Below, one piece after another: positions 23,081 to 40,796 of a stretch of 64,000 nt of DNA. Both the position numbers and the translations under genes were made by a program. Positions within the stretch are counted from its first letter, which is position 1, and every line of letters starts with the position of its first letter. This DNA comes from Lunularia cruciata (lineage: Eukaryota; Streptophyta; Marchantiopsida; Lunulariales; Lunulariaceae): positions 36,146,001 through 36,210,000 of the forward strand of contig OX419757.1 of the NCBI GenBank assembly GCA_948567375.1, read 5' to 3'. Under the pieces are notes generated by a model. That model made no database searches. It was not told the origin of the DNA and saw nothing but the letters and a program-made list of their open reading frames with translations.

Positions 23081-23339
23081 ATGGTCTTCTTTGGCTTGAG
23101 CTGTCCGACACAGGTATGCATCTCTCACCTCTGTAGCTATGACTGTAGAAAAACCCACAGGAAATTAGACTTTGAAGAAAATTCGAGTCCAATTTGTACG
23201 TACTTGGGCAATGCAGAAATCTCACCGCGAGGAGCGCGCAAAGATCGATACGGAAGAGCTAACTGCAGGAGGGAGGTCCACTCCGTCGCCTCTTGCAAGG
23301 CAGCTTGTAGATCCAGACCTTGACGCCTGCACCACGTAA
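23081..23339 (+). CDS. Possible two-exon microprotein gene (51 residues)
   Basis: Exon 1 (23,081-23,113) starts with ATG and ends CAG before GTATGC. Exon 2 (23,217-23,339) follows an AG and ends with TAA. The 103-base intron is AT-rich while exon 2 is GC-rich, and the frame is kept across the junction. The product would begin MVFFGLSCPTQ, continue with a charged stretch (KSHREERAKIDTEEL), then GGRSTPSPLARQLVDPDLD, and end ACTT. I do not recognise the family. There is no signal peptide or membrane segment. Without homologues or transcripts this remains a candidate. It could also be one part of a longer gene using a GTAAAA donor at 23,336. Confidence 0.35.
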
Positions 23340-25044
23340 AACAGCGCAGATGGAAAAGAATATTTAAATTCATCCATCAACATTTTTGCTCGCGCGCTCA
23401 CCGCCGTGGGGAAGATTTGCTCAGTAGTGGCATCCCATTCCCATCCGACAGACAGCTGACAACCGGTTACAAATGATGTACTGTACTACTGCGGTTACTT
23501 CCTATCTTTCCTCCAGAGGTACGTTTGCACAGTGTCCCCGCTCCTACCTTAAAAATTCGATTCGAATTTCAGAGGCAAGGATTCGCGCAGTTTGCTATGC
23601 TATTGAGGTCTTCGTTTTATTTCACTCCATCCCCTAGTTTCAGAATTCTTTTCCTTCTTTGTGCAGGTCACATGTATCATCACGCTCCAGTTTGTGTATG
23701 TGCTGAGTTGGCCTGTTGAGTAGAAGTCGGCAGCCTTCCCCATTGAGTATTCGTGTTTGAAAGCAACTGAGACCCATCTTGCAGCCAATGGCTCAATTGT
23801 TTTTCTAGCGACTGCTTAGTGTTACTCAATTACAACCTGTCTGCACAGCGACGAAGTCCTGGTCTCTTTGCAATCTACTTGGCACTGAGCGGTGGTGCAA
23901 GAGTTACAGAGATAAAGGTTGACAGGAGGAAAATGATCTTGCAAGATCCCTTTAGAAGGAACACATACAGAGCTACAATGTCTTGACGTTTGCAGCTGAT
24001 CGAGCTAATCCTATGGCACGAGCTAATTCCACATGAGAAGTCGAAGAATTACATTGCATTACAGTCATCTTACTCGTGAGGCCACACACAACTCCGTAAA
24101 GATGATGTCAACAACAGAGCATTCCGGCATTGACAAGGACACCTGATTCCCCACTTGTTTGCTTCAACATGTCTCATTCCACAGCTTACGATAAATTCCA
24201 AGATCGAAAGACAGGAAGCGGGCAATCCGCCGTCAGCAATCGCTGCTAATATTCCCCTACAGTCACCGGATGGCCCATTTCCCTGTTGTTCGATATCCCG
24301 CGAAAACCAACCCACATGATGCACCGGAGATCTCAAGGAACACTCGTCGAGCTGGAACGGAAGAGATTACTCTGCCTTCGTGCTGGGCAATACAGACAGA
24401 CTTGAGAGACTACACTCTCCAGGAGACACATACTTCTGAGAAAAGATAGATCGGGGTAATCTAAGTGGAAAGATTACTTACGTCGTACATAGGTACACTC
24501 TTTATTTTTTATGGTAGACCATATAGATGGTACATACAATGGTGCGTTTCACCCTCTGTGTCAATTTAATGTCTCAATAAATTGTTGTCCTCTCCCCGCA
24601 TGTGACTTCGACATCCGAGGTTAGCAAAAAAAGTCGAACAACTTACTCATCCTTATATTCCCAAGCCAATCTTCTCCCGGAGCAGTACGGCATGTGCCTG
24701 TCTTTGACAGAAACAGTCGGGAGTATGAATCCAGGTCAAGGACAAGTATCATAAAACTCGGAGACGAAGTACCACAAAGCTCGGCCTAAAGTTGGGGGGA
24801 AATCTCAGTCTGCTTCTCCTTAAACTGTATGCTTTCGAAGTCCTCAGATTGCTTTGTCAAATTCAGATGGGGGGTACAGTAGTAATCTCGAAGTGTACCA
24901 GTCCGGAAACGGTGGCACTGATAATGGAGGAGATAAAAAAAATGTGTTTAGCAGCTTCGAAGGCTACAGTTGTCTCTCCTTCCTGACCTTAAGTCATGTC
25001 CACCAGTAGAGATTTCACCAACAGACTTGAGACACCTTGGCAAC
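23340..25044. other. Intergenic region downstream of NADP-MDH
   Basis: The stretch probably includes the 3' UTR of the NADP-malate dehydrogenase gene near 24,700-25,044. An 88-codon minus-strand frame at 24,070-24,336 shows no recognisable motif. Nothing else is supported. Confidence 0.5.
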
Positions 25045-29938
<4,894 letters not shown>

Positions 29939-31200
29939 CTTGAAGCCGCTACTACTGACAACAGGCCGAGGCTTTGATGCAGAGTTGATGAAGTTGGTAT
30001 TAGACAATGAGCTCAGAGGTGTCTGGCTTCTGGATGAGATAGACCCCAACAACGACAGGCTCTTAGGGGTGACCTCGGAGCGTCTAGAGGCAGGGCGAGA
30101 AGTGGCTGACTGGAGGGCCGCCGAAATGGTGGACGAAGCGTGGGAACGAAACGAAGGAGATTTATCAGATTCCTTGGGCTGAGAGATATGGGAGACTCTC
30201 GAGGAGCTAGGGCTGTGGGAAGGGCCCCCGATGGAGAGTGAAGTCCCAATGACTGCAAGGTTCACTCCTCCCGATTGAGAGATTTCCCGAGGCGACCACG
30301 ATCGAGGGCACCTGTAAGGGCAAGTACTGAAAGCTTTGTTTTCGCTGAACTACTAAGGAGGACGAAAAGGCACAAGTAACCGGAAGGGACTCGCTTCCGG
30401 AATTCCTCCCCAGAGTCTAACAAAAGTTGCAGCAGGAGAAGCAGTAGGATCACTACTTCTCTTTTCTGCTATCCTGTATTCTCTCCTCCCCAGGGTGCAG
30501 CCCTTCTGCGCTCTCCTCCTCTGGATTCTTCCCGCAAACGAGTTTGAGACCCTCGACCACGACTCCAAGCATGAAAAAAAAAAAAGCCAATCCATGATTC
30601 CACCCTTCCCGGAACCCGGCCCTAGATGGACAAACAAGATGATCGATTCACATGCGTCTGTCTCCCACACAGACGCAATACGAAAGCAACCACTTACCAA
30701 ATACACTCCCTATCTCTCTCACAGCCCTACCCCTAGATCTAGTCAATACCGCTGGATGTGATTACGACAAACAAAAACCTCAAAACGTTTTCTCTCTCCT
30801 CCGGCTGTCACAATACCCGGCGTTTTCTCTCTCTAGTGCAGGCAGGCAGGCCAGGCCCTCTGCAGCACTCTGGAACAGATCAGAGACGTGAACTAACCCC
30901 GAAAGAAAAGCGTAAAACAAGCTCCACCTCTTACTGCCAAGCCTTTTCAATCTCTCCCCACTCTTCCGTCCAATCAACCCTCCAACGTCCTCATCAAAGC
31001 TCCTCCCCACAACCCTCACTTAATTTCTATCCTTGGACACTAACAATACAGGACGATCCCCAAAATCTCCCAGATCAGAAAGGACAAACTACCCACGCAT
31101 CAGCACCAGCAGCCAGCAACTTTCAATGATCTCTCGTCCCCCTTTGGACTACCACCACCACCACCACTACTACTACTACATGTAGTGGTACCCTAGAATA
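29939..31200 (-). promoter_or_regulatory. Upstream leader and promoter region of NADP-MDH
   Basis: The frame of exon 1 stays open for 109 codons before the ATG at 29,938, without another ATG, and is rich in Ser and Arg. It is likely 5' UTR. The sequence becomes pyrimidine-rich on the plus strand at 30,470-31,130. A CAC/TAC trinucleotide run is at 31,151-31,180. No clear TATA box was found. Confidence 0.4.
31151..31190. repeat. CAC/TAC trinucleotide microsatellite
   Basis: About five CAC units are followed by about five TAC units, ending in a short palindrome around ACATGT. It lies upstream of the NADP-MDH leader. Confidence 0.8.
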
Positions 31201-34200
31201 CTACTCGTTTCTCGGTGTTCTATCTTTTTGTTTTTTTTTGTCCGATCATGAGTAGAGCAAGAACGAAAATTCAACAGGGTGGAGGAGCATTCAAAGCAAG
31301 CAAATCACCAGCCGCGAAAGGCACTGGACACATCCCAGTCCCCTGCTTGCGATCTTTTCTTGTTGCTCTGTTGCCTCCAGGGGACCTGCTGCTGCCTGTT
31401 GATCTTGCTGGTGCTGGTGCTGGTGCTGATTGTGGCGGCCATAGTCTCCATTTAGTAGTCCTGCTCTTTCCCTTCCGCCATGGCCAAACCACTGTTTCCC
31501 TGTGTAAACAACCTCAACCACGTCGTCCGACCCTGTCCTAACGTACCATGGTACATTCCCGATATACCTTACCACGTCGACAAGAACTACCATAACGTAC
31601 AAACTCCTCCGTTCTATCTTCGTCCTTTCTTCACGGAATCGTAAGGTCGTCACCCTGTCTGTCGTACGACGCTTACTTCTTACTTCGGTAGCCTTGTCCT
31701 TGCCCTCGGAGGTTGGCTTTCAACCTGTTTGAGCGTTTCAATTGGCTTCATGCATGGTGATGGAGCCATAATCTAAACCATGGTCTCCGTCTAGAGGATG
31801 TTCCACTTTTCAGTGATGAACTTATCTATCGCTTCACTTTGGCAATCAGAACACAATTAGATCCTTTACCTTCATGCTGATTAGAAAAGGTAATATTTGT
31901 CACGTTCTTCTTAGTGGAAACGAGCACCAAGGATCTCGTGTTTAGGGTGTAGAGTTAAAATGCTGTGTCCTTATAACCAATTTTGGCTTGAAGAGAGTTT
32001 TGTATTCTCTCTATTATTGCTTAAGCTTAAAAATCAAATTTCCTCACACTTTTGGTTGAATCTGCTATCTGAAATTCTTAAGGGACTTTGACCAATGAGA
32101 ATAAAAACAGTTTTGCCTCTAAACTTCCCTACGTGGTACATATTTCAGACGGACGCTACTTTACTGCTCACTTGAGCATGTCAGGCAAACATAGAATCGA
32201 AGTAAAGCGACACTTAAGCCGTAACTTTCTTCCTTTTGCCCACTAAAACAATTTTTATGCTTCAACTGTGAGCGGTTTTCATTTTATTCAAACATTTTGT
32301 TAAACTCATTTGGTCCCTTTATTCGTAATAATTTATAATATGAGTATCCTACTCGATATTTCGTGTACCGGCAACATTATTGTTAAATACACGTAGATAA
32401 GCCCATAATCATCCTAAACATTGTAGCTGATTTCGGAGTTAGTTTACTCATAACCTATAGGTTATGAGCTTAGGCTATAGACCTATAGGTTATGAGTTTA
32501 ACCTATAGACTCATAACAATAGGTTTTCTCCAAAAGTCTTGCATACAGAGAAAAGGAGACCTCATAAAGTCAGATAAACCAAGGCAGATAGACCTTCAGG
32601 AGTCCAAAATGAGTAAGAACCTGATTACAGTAGCTTTATTCCGAATGTACGGAACTGAATCTCAGTACAAAGAAACAGCACTGTAGCTTTCAGGACCCTG
32701 ACGTCCTAGTGGAGAGCAGGACAGAGGATCTGGTTGCAGTCAAATCGAGAAGAACGGTAACGGGAAACTTTAAGACTCTGTGTGTGTACTTTTCCGGCAT
32801 AAGGCCGGAAACGATGAAAGGCATATATGATCCCTTATTTACATTGTCTCGAGAAAAGTTAATTATATCATAAAATGATCACATATGGCCGTGACTGGTC
32901 TGGTAGAATTAGTCCAACTTAGTACCCTGGGATAGGATAATCACTGCATTTCTTGATGAGTATACAGACTTAGGACCTGCTATAGTCTAGAATATATATG
33001 CACCAGATTTTCCACCAGCTGTATGGACAGCGATGCAAGTTTTTGTTAATTAGATCTAGTATAATTTTGTATTGTATTCTGAAACTTTCTCAAAGTATTC
33101 TTGCGTTGTTTCTATGCATCCTTTGGCTAGAGATACTGGAGTGAAGGAGCAACGCCTTTGAGAGAAAGTCCAGTTTCTCCTATCCTGGCTCTCTTCTTAT
33201 GATTTTGGAACCAGAACGAACTATTACCCCTGTTGCAAAGTGGATGTTCAATGTAGTGGTATTTATTCCTAATAGAATGTTAAGAAAATCCATGAATCTT
33301 ATGCTTGAACTACTCAAAAGTATAAAGTTCTGAAACTTTTCATCCAGGTATCTCTGGAATTTCCTTCCTTTTACGGGGAAGATAGAAAACATATTTACAT
33401 AAGAGCCACAGGAGCGTTATAGGATTCTCATGCCTCCTCTCTTATCACTTATGTATTTTCTCTTATCATTTGACCCTTGAATGCAGATTCTAAAATAAAC
33501 AAACGCTGAGAGGTAACAACAACGACACAAAAACCTTGTACATAATTTGTTTGACTGCATCATCTACTGTACTGTGACTTGGACTGCAGAACAATTGCCG
33601 TATATGCGAAGTGTCTGTCGATATAGGCATAAAAGAAATGTTGTACGGTAGTGCTTATACAACGTGTCAGTAACAAAAGCATACCCTCGCTGAGTAAGAG
33701 GTGACAGTGGAATTTCATGAGTATGCGTTGACCCGGTACAGGCATTAGAGCCCATAACCACGCATACAGAAATCCCCTCGATCCTGCCCGAAAACAGCCC
33801 ACGAAGTTTCTAAGGTCCCGCTGGGTGGTAACGCATACTACAATGCCAAGTTTCCTATCCAGAATGCAATGTGATGAAGTTGTCCAGGTCCCGACATCTC
33901 ACTTTAAGAGTCGGAGAGTCACACAAGTAGCTGGTTCAGTTTTCTCTGAAACCCGGTTCTCGGTTGAAGCAACCGCTAGATATGGAGGGGAGGTAGACTC
34001 TAAAGCAAACTTGAAGTCCATTGAATGGGAAGACCTTCCAGTATAACGACAGGGAAGGGGAAAGACCCTAGGGGTATCTCGGTGAAGGCCGAGACCGCAG
34101 CTAACTTTAACACGGAGGTGGAGAACCGCAATGCCAATCCTACAAGGGAGAAAGATTCGTAAGATTCGTATTTGTTCCCACAGTTTGGAGACCACAGCTC

Positions 34201-35159
34201 CGGCCCGACCAGTAAACACCAGGGAACAGATTCATCATAGGCCGTTCGACACGTGTTAAAGGCCATTCTGAAACGGTTAGTGCAGACCTGCTTCTGGAAG
34301 CACAAAAAGAGCACTAGGAGTAGATGAAAGTAGGCCACGTGGTCTCCTATCGCGTGGTTGGGGCTTCTTGATCATCTTTGTTCTCCGGGTCGACAAACTT
34401 GTGGGTTTCAATGGATAGGGAGACGTTCTCAATCACAGCACGGGGGAAGCTAGTCATTTTAACTTTATGCTTTAGCTGATCAGCAAAATATAATGCTCCT
34501 ATATAGCAATCATTATCCCTATATCATAATCAGTATCCTGGTAGGGGAGTGCTAACAAGATATGAGTCTTACAGATCTTATCTCAATGATTAATAAATAC
34601 TGTTTCAAAACGAAAATCTCTGAAAGAAGAGTTTCCCAAGTGGATAAGATCCATCGTGGGTATATCCCCTGTCTCCTGTTATCGAGACTTTGATATAAAG
34701 TAAACACGTATAAATTTTGGGATTGAAAAGCAGTCACCTGCGTATGCCTTGTGTACTTCCCCGTCTATACGAGTTTTAGATTTCATCCTTGATTGAGTGG
34801 AGTATAAAGGTTGCAGTATTTCAATTAAGATTCTACACGCGTTACAGGTGCTTGAGACTCAAGACAACAACTGTGTTCATGATTTAGCGAGCCCACAGTA
34901 TCTTCGAAGTCGATATCTTGACTTGATTGAAAAAAAGAAGGTGGGCCGAAAGATTGGCCTCGGGATGAGGATGGAGAGAAAAGAACCATCTTTTCTATAG
35001 AATATGTACATTGCAGTTTCTAAACAAAGGTCTCGTGTAAGACTTACATACGATTGGGCTAAGTTGCTGCTGGTAAACGAAGTTCATCGGTAAAAGATAG
35101 TAAGAAAAAAAATCGAATACATATGAAGGAAAAAAGCGGTTTGTAGATCCTAAGGAGGG
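31201..35159. other. Intergenic region without a supported gene
   Basis: No reading frame here carries a recognisable domain. The overlapping frames at 31,215-31,653 and 33,825-34,338 lie opposite each other and look non-coding. A cluster of palindromes is at 32,447-32,520. Confidence 0.5.
32447..32520. repeat. Palindrome cluster built on CTCATAACCTATAGG
   Basis: A perfect 22-bp palindrome (CTCATAACCTA plus its reverse complement) spans 32,447-32,468. Its half recurs at about 32,481-32,496 (CCTATAGGTTATGAG) and, inverted, at 32,500-32,517 (ACCTATAGACTCATAAC). Together they could fold into alternative hairpins. Confidence 0.85.
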
Positions 35160-35266
35160 AAAAGGGAGATTGCATAGAAAACATGAAGGAGGGGAAGACC
35201 CCATCAAGCAGCACAAAGGAGAGACAAAAAAGGTAAAATGGAGGTAAGCTCCAAAAGAGTGCAGAT

Positions 35267-35314
35267 TTGTAGTGCAGATTTCTCATACAGACATGTGAGA
35301 AATCTGCACTACAA
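35267..35314. repeat. Perfect 19-bp inverted repeat near the 3' end of the non-LTR copy
   Basis: TTGTAGTGCAGATTTCTCA at 35,267-35,285 is mirrored exactly at 35,296-35,314 around a 10-base loop. Copy 1 has the GCAGATTTCTCA segment only once at the same place (near 17,730), so the second arm arose after the copies split. Confidence 0.85.
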
Positions 35315-36771
35315 CACCCAGAATATCCAAGCTATGCAAGTTGGCCGGGCAGCAAATAACTAGAGCATCCAAAGAAACATCACCTAGTGTGATTGCTCTC
35401 CTATGGATTGCACCAGCCACTACGCTCTGTAGAGTAATGGATACACGCTGTCTAAAATATGCTACAAAGTATGAGAAGGAGAGTGGTATCCTTGGTGCCT
35501 AACATGATGAGCTCTCACACACTTCTTGACAAATGTGTAGAATGCCACATCCATCGCTCCATATAACTCCAAGGCTAGAGAAACAAAGAGGTGATCTTGC
35601 TACATGCCCCTATACTTAGAGACCTTACGACCTGCTGCTGCACTCGCTGCCCATCCAGGAGGATAGGTAGTCACTCCCTTTGAAATTGTATCCCACGTAG
35701 GGTCCAGAACCATGACATCCGTTACTATCACCTGATCATCTCAGACCAAGTATAAGTCTACCGTGACACGTGTTGTCTACAAAGCATAGGAATGCTCCCT
35801 CCAAGACAAGTATCCATTCTCTCAAGCCATAGAAAACACTATATCCCTAATAAAATCATGAGTAGCTATTCCTTGTTCTCCAAAAGGACACCATGTCATA
35901 TGGACCGCTATTGCATCTAGTGTAGAACTACACTCACAAGTGAGTAATGAAAATGTAGATGGGGGGACCAAACTTAGGCAAAATCTCATTGCTGTAGAGA
36001 AAGTAGCTAGTGCGAGTCGGAATGCCCTAATGCACGGTCAAGCTAGGATCTAAGAGCCCGCGTTCTTGCTAGGACAACATCAAAGATGTGCTCTAGTAGC
36101 TTGAGGAATGGACAATTCAACTAAGAGAGAATATAGTGGATGCTCACATTGTCACTCCATCAAGGAAGACTATAAATCTATAGTCCAATCTCACGATAGT
36201 GAAACAAAAGATAGAAAGTCCTTGCATGCTCATGGAGATAGACTATCTCTTGTTTGCCAAAATAACATCTGGAGAGAAGAGGATCCCTCCTCCACCTCAA
36301 TCACATAAGTCTCCAAAACCGGCCTATCAACAACCACAAAACAAGAGGAAAGTAAGGGTGCAAAGAGAGCACAACTACCTAAAAATGTAGTAGATGCAAT
36401 CTCCTCCAAAGATAGCAAACTAACCCCTCCACATGAGATCAATAGAGCCATCTATCTATGAACCAAATCCCCTATCACCCACTAAAATGTCCATGGTCTA
36501 ATAATATCACCAAAGACTCACATAATCCTCCTATCAAAGGCTCTCAGACGTGATAGGAAGGACAAAGAGGGAATTATATGGATGAGGTAAGTTGGTTGAC
36601 AAGCAATACTAGAGGAGAGTATAAAAAATCCCACCTACGGATCTCCTAGTAATGGGAGTTCATCTACATAGAGACCATTCTCTATAAGGGCAATGTCTAA
36701 GAAGCATGTGACAAAATCCTCGGATCCTACTGGCCCTCCAAGAACATGTATTCCATATGTAGATGTGATAT

Positions 36772-37516
36772 TGTAATACCAAGAGCTAGCCATATGATCT
36801 AGATGTGAAATTATGTTTGGTAACATTTAGAATGATGTTATACATGATAAAAAATAGATAAGATAGAAGTATCACCAAAAGAGTACTTCTACTAATAGGG
36901 CATAAACCAAACATAGACTTGAAAATCTTAGAACCAATAGCTTGATATATGATTTAAAGGTGAGAATTGGTTTGGTAACATCTGGAAGGATGTTACACAT
37001 GATGCACTTAATAGATTAGAAAGAGGTATCACCAAAAGGGGACTTCTACTAATAGAGTAGGAACCAAAATATGCTTGAAATCTTTGAAGGCAATTTCAAA
37101 GGTCTAAACGGATGAATTAGACCTCAAAGATGTACCAACTCCTCCCCCTTGATGGAGAAAAGGCTGGACTCTCCTCTCCCTAAGTTTGTCTCATCAAGAG
37201 CTTTCCAACAGTCCCTCATCCACTTGATTTAGAGATTCCTACAAGAAGATTCACTAAAAGATTCTCTCTGGTCAAAGCTTGTTTGACCAACCAGATAGGA
37301 CCAAGACCAACATGTCACACATCCAAGTAAGTAATCCAAGGTTGGAGCTGCTGACATGTCACCTATCTATGTGCCTAATCCTATGGTGGAGCTTCCTTGG
37401 AGGAGATCCTCTTTGTCTATAAAATAAAGAGAAGGTGCTCCTTTGAGGCATTGGAGTTTGAGTGTAAAACTTGTGTTTGTGCGTCTATGTTTCACTACTA
37501 TCCTTGCAACATTATA
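36772..37516 (+). mobile_element. Solo LTR of the gypsy family inside non-LTR copy 2
   Basis: The 745-base stretch begins TGTAATACC and ends ACATTATA. It is similar along its length to the LTRs of the chromovirus. It interrupts sequence that is continuous in copy 1 near 16,262. The flanks are GATAT (36,767-36,771) and GATAC (37,517-37,521), a 5-base target duplication with one later change. It probably arose by recombination between the two LTRs of a lost full element. Confidence 0.85.
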
Positions 37517-38444
37517 GATACACCCATCTAGAGGCTCAAGGTTGGGAGGGATACCTAAAGGGGACCATGCCTTGTACCTTGACACCTTGATTCTCAAGCC
37601 TACTAGATGTAGCTTGGTAGTCAAATGGTCAAAGACCGGCCTAATCTGATCTATAGGGCCCACAATGTGCGTATCATCTGCCAAGGAGAGAAATACACAA
37701 CTTGGCATGGCCAAAGTAGTAGATAAGACAGCTCTAAAGTGAGACATGGCAAATAAGGTTCTCCCTAAAGGATCTCCCTAACGTGTACCAATTGCTGACT
37801 CCAAGATGGTGACTCCCTCCCTCTTGTGAGCAACCATGCTGGTAGTAAAGGAAAGTAGGAGAGCCATAAAAAGACCGCACAAAGGGAATAAGACTTGCTA
37901 AGGATCCACTAGCCTCCCTAAGCTCTCTAAAGATGGATGCCCATGAGATGCTATTAAAAGCATTCTCAACATCCACCTATAGGATGACCCACTTCGGATG
38001 GGTATGTAGGAGTGCTATAAAGCTTAGAGATATAGCCTCACATCCTCCAAGAGTAGCTACTCCAAATTGATATGGACTGAGGTGCCATTGAAAGTGAGAA
38101 TGATGTTGAAGGACAATGGTATGACTAACCAAATGCAAGAAGATTTCTCCAATAGCAATCGGTCTAATGCCTCTATGTCCTTCTCCATCGCAAGAAGTTG
38201 ACTAGCACCTAACACTTGACTAACAAACATAAGAATGTCTCTTTTCACTTCTACTGCAACCACTTGAAACAACTTGGCAAAACCACTAGAAGTGTCATCT
38301 GCTTGAGAGCAATCTCTAAGGTGCTCATATACTATCCTTGACAAGCCTCTTGAGGAAAGGTGAGGGGCAGTGCACAATGCTTGTGCAAAAAAAGCCTATC
38401 AAAACATAAAGGCTACTCTGACTAATAATCTAAGACCTCTAGTG

Positions 38445-39220
38445 TATAGTATTCCAAGGACAAGAGAACTAATTGTAATACTCCAAGGACAAGAGAACTC
38501 TTGAAGAGAGAAAACACATATTTCATACTCAATCCTCCGATGCTCCCAAGGAGCACCTTCTCTTTATTATATAGCAAAGAAGATCCCCTCAAAGGAAGCT
38601 CCACCCTTGGATCAGATACATGGATTGGTGACCTGTCAGCAAGCTCCATCCTTGGATTAGTTGTTTGGATGGGTGACTTGTCAGTCCTTGTCCTATCTAG
38701 TTGGTCAAATAGGTTTGACCAAAGTGAATTTTTAGAGAATCTTCTTGTAGGAAGCTCAGAATTGCATGGGTAAGGTACCATTGGAAAGCTCTTGACGATA
38801 TGAATCAAGGGGGAGGGAGGGGGGGGGGGTAAGAAGAAAGGCAAGCCTGTATTCATAAGGGAGAGGGATATTTTTATTTTTGAGGCCTAATTCATCCGTT
38901 TAGGCCTCCAAAAATGGCTTTAAAGTTTTCAGGCTTTTCAACTTCTGCTCTATTAGTAGAATTTCTCTTTTAGTGATACATCTATCTGATCTATGTTCTC
39001 TATCATGTGTAACATCCTTCCAAGTATCACCACCCCAAGTTTCACCTCTAGATCATATTCTAAAGTTTCCAAGCATGTTTCAGTTTCTGGTCTATTGGTA
39101 GAAGTACTCATTTGGTGATACCTCTAGCTTATCTACTTAGTCCTTCATGTGTAACATCCTTAAAGATGTTACCAAACCAAATTTCATCTCTAGATCATCT
39201 TTCTAGCTATTGGTATTACA
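38445..39220 (-). repeat. 3' LTR of the chromovirus
   Basis: The LTR is 776 bases, starts TGTAATACC on the minus strand at 39,220 and ends in ACTATA at 38,445. It matches the 5' LTR over most of its length. A segment of about 30 bases (CTCCAAGGACAAGAGAACT) is doubled at its end, as in the 5' LTR. The purine-rich GAGGGATG just upstream is a plausible polypurine tract. Confidence 0.88.
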
Positions 39221-39304
39221 AACATCCCTCATTTTAAGATGCAACATCCTTGTTGCAAAGTTGTTCAAAGGATTTCACTAACATTGGTGTGTGGGTCAAG
39301 TTGG

Positions 39305-39688
39305 CTACTGCTCCCATGTCACCTTGTACAAGGGGTACACTTTCCAATGTACTAGGTATTCCACACATGGATGGTGAGTACCCCTGATGCGCTTCTGGTG
39401 AACATGTTTGACTTCATACTCCTCTGTGTCATCAACCAGGGTTGGACAAGGTTGACTTTCTTGGATGCAAGAGAAGTGACGCGGCCGGGGAGCATGTCGG
39501 CATAATAAGGAAACATGAAGCACTGGGTGGATCTTCATTTTTGGCGGGAGCTCAAGGTGATAGGCCACAGCTTTGATGTGATGCAAGATGGAGAAAGGTC
39601 CAATGAAACGAGGTCTAAGCTTTTGAGGACCAACTAACTTGAGGTTGGTGGTTGATAGCCAAACTTGATCTCCCACATTGAACTCCAT
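39305..39688 (-). pseudogene. Integrase C terminus and chromodomain of the chromovirus
   Basis: The frame of 127 codons begins in the integrase C-terminal domain (VGDQVWLST, RPRFIGPFSIL). It ends with a chromodomain: EYEVKHV, then VEYLVHWKVYP and TWEQ, keeping the aromatic positions Tyr, Trp and Trp. In chromoviruses this domain guides insertion to particular chromatin. Confidence 0.8.
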
Positions 39689-39712
39689 GTGTTGGTAGTG
39701 TGCATTTGCATA

Positions 39713-40655
39713 CTACATCTGCCAATTTTGGGTGATCTGTAACATGTGCTTGGCTTGCTCCTGTTGGATTCTAGAAACAAAAGTGTTGACAACATCCACC
39801 TTGGTAGCCACCGGACAGACCTTCATCAAGCTTGAAGGTATGAAAGGATGCTCTCCATACATGAGGAAGAATGGTGTGACTTGTGTAGGGGCATTCACTG
39901 AATTGTTGTATGCAAATTCCACCAATGGGAGTAAGGTGTCCCAACTCTCTTGCTCATCTAGAGTAAAGCCCCGCAGCATGTCCTCAATAATGCAATTTTC
40001 TCCCTCTATTTGTCCATTAGTCTGTGGATGGTAAGATGTGGACATAGCCAATTTGGTTTTGAAGAACCCAAAGAGTGTTCTCCAAAACAAACTAGTGAAT
40101 TGAGTACCTCTATCGGTGATGAGCACTTGAGACAAGCCATGATAGGAAAAGAGTGCATCTAAGTACAAATGAGCTAGTTGCGGGGCAGTCATATCCTTGG
40201 TGGTAGGATGTACATATATCATTTTCTGAGTCAATTGACAAAGACTATGATGGAAAAAACCCGGAGGTGGTCTTAGGCAATTCATAAACCAGATCCATTC
40301 TTACTTGTTCCCAATGTTGTGTAGGAGTGGGGAGAGGTTCGAAGAGTCTTGTGGGAGCTTGATTAGAAGCCTTATTTTGTTGACAAAGTAGGCAGCTCTG
40401 CACATATTCCATCACATCATTGCTCATCTTGGGCCAATAGTAATGGCATTTGATTGCATCCAAGGTCTTGTCCATTCCAATGTGACCTGCAATAGTAGAA
40501 TCATGACATTCTGCTAGGATGGTGGTTCTTAGATCCATATCATCTGGGATCCACAACCTACCATCACGAAAGGTGAGTCCTTGGGTGTTGGTGATGCCTT
40601 TGGATGATTGAGCACCTACAATATGTGGATCAGTTTTTGTAGTAGCAAGAATCAT
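39713..40655 (-). pseudogene. Integrase of the chromovirus, frameshifted
   Basis: The upstream frame (40,245-40,655) has the zinc-binding pattern with His in HDSTIAGHIG and the Cys pair in CLLCQQNK. The downstream frame (39,713-40,285) has TDRGTQFTS and SYHPQTNGQIEGEN with the second Asp and the Glu of the catalytic triad. The two frames differ, so a frameshift lies near 40,250-40,285. Confidence 0.85.
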
Positions 40656-40796
40656 GGGCCAGAATTCAGGTCAGCTTGATTTCCACCACCAAATTGTTTG
40701 CCATCGGCATTGGGTGAATGCATATGCAAGTTGCTTCTTGCCTTCCACATATCTGATTGTCAAGTTGAATTGTTGTCTCCATTCTACCCACCAAAT

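Larger units (their letters stand above)
35160..38444 (-). mobile_element. Non-LTR retrotransposon copy 2, 3' part
   Basis: Read on the minus strand this follows copy 1 from about 15,355 to its 3' tail. It holds the VDVENAFNSIS motif near 37,975, SLADDTHIVG near 37,685, and the sequence equivalent to the 17,042-17,566 part near 36,000-35,450. Stops and frameshifts interrupt it throughout. A solo gypsy LTR at 36,772-37,516 is inserted in it. The right edge is the insertion site of the chromovirus, and the 5' part continues at 45,877. Confidence 0.75.

Noticed and set aside
36772-37516. Host gene in the interrupted non-LTR region
   Set aside because: The sequence matches the gypsy LTRs end to end and is flanked by a 5-base target duplication.
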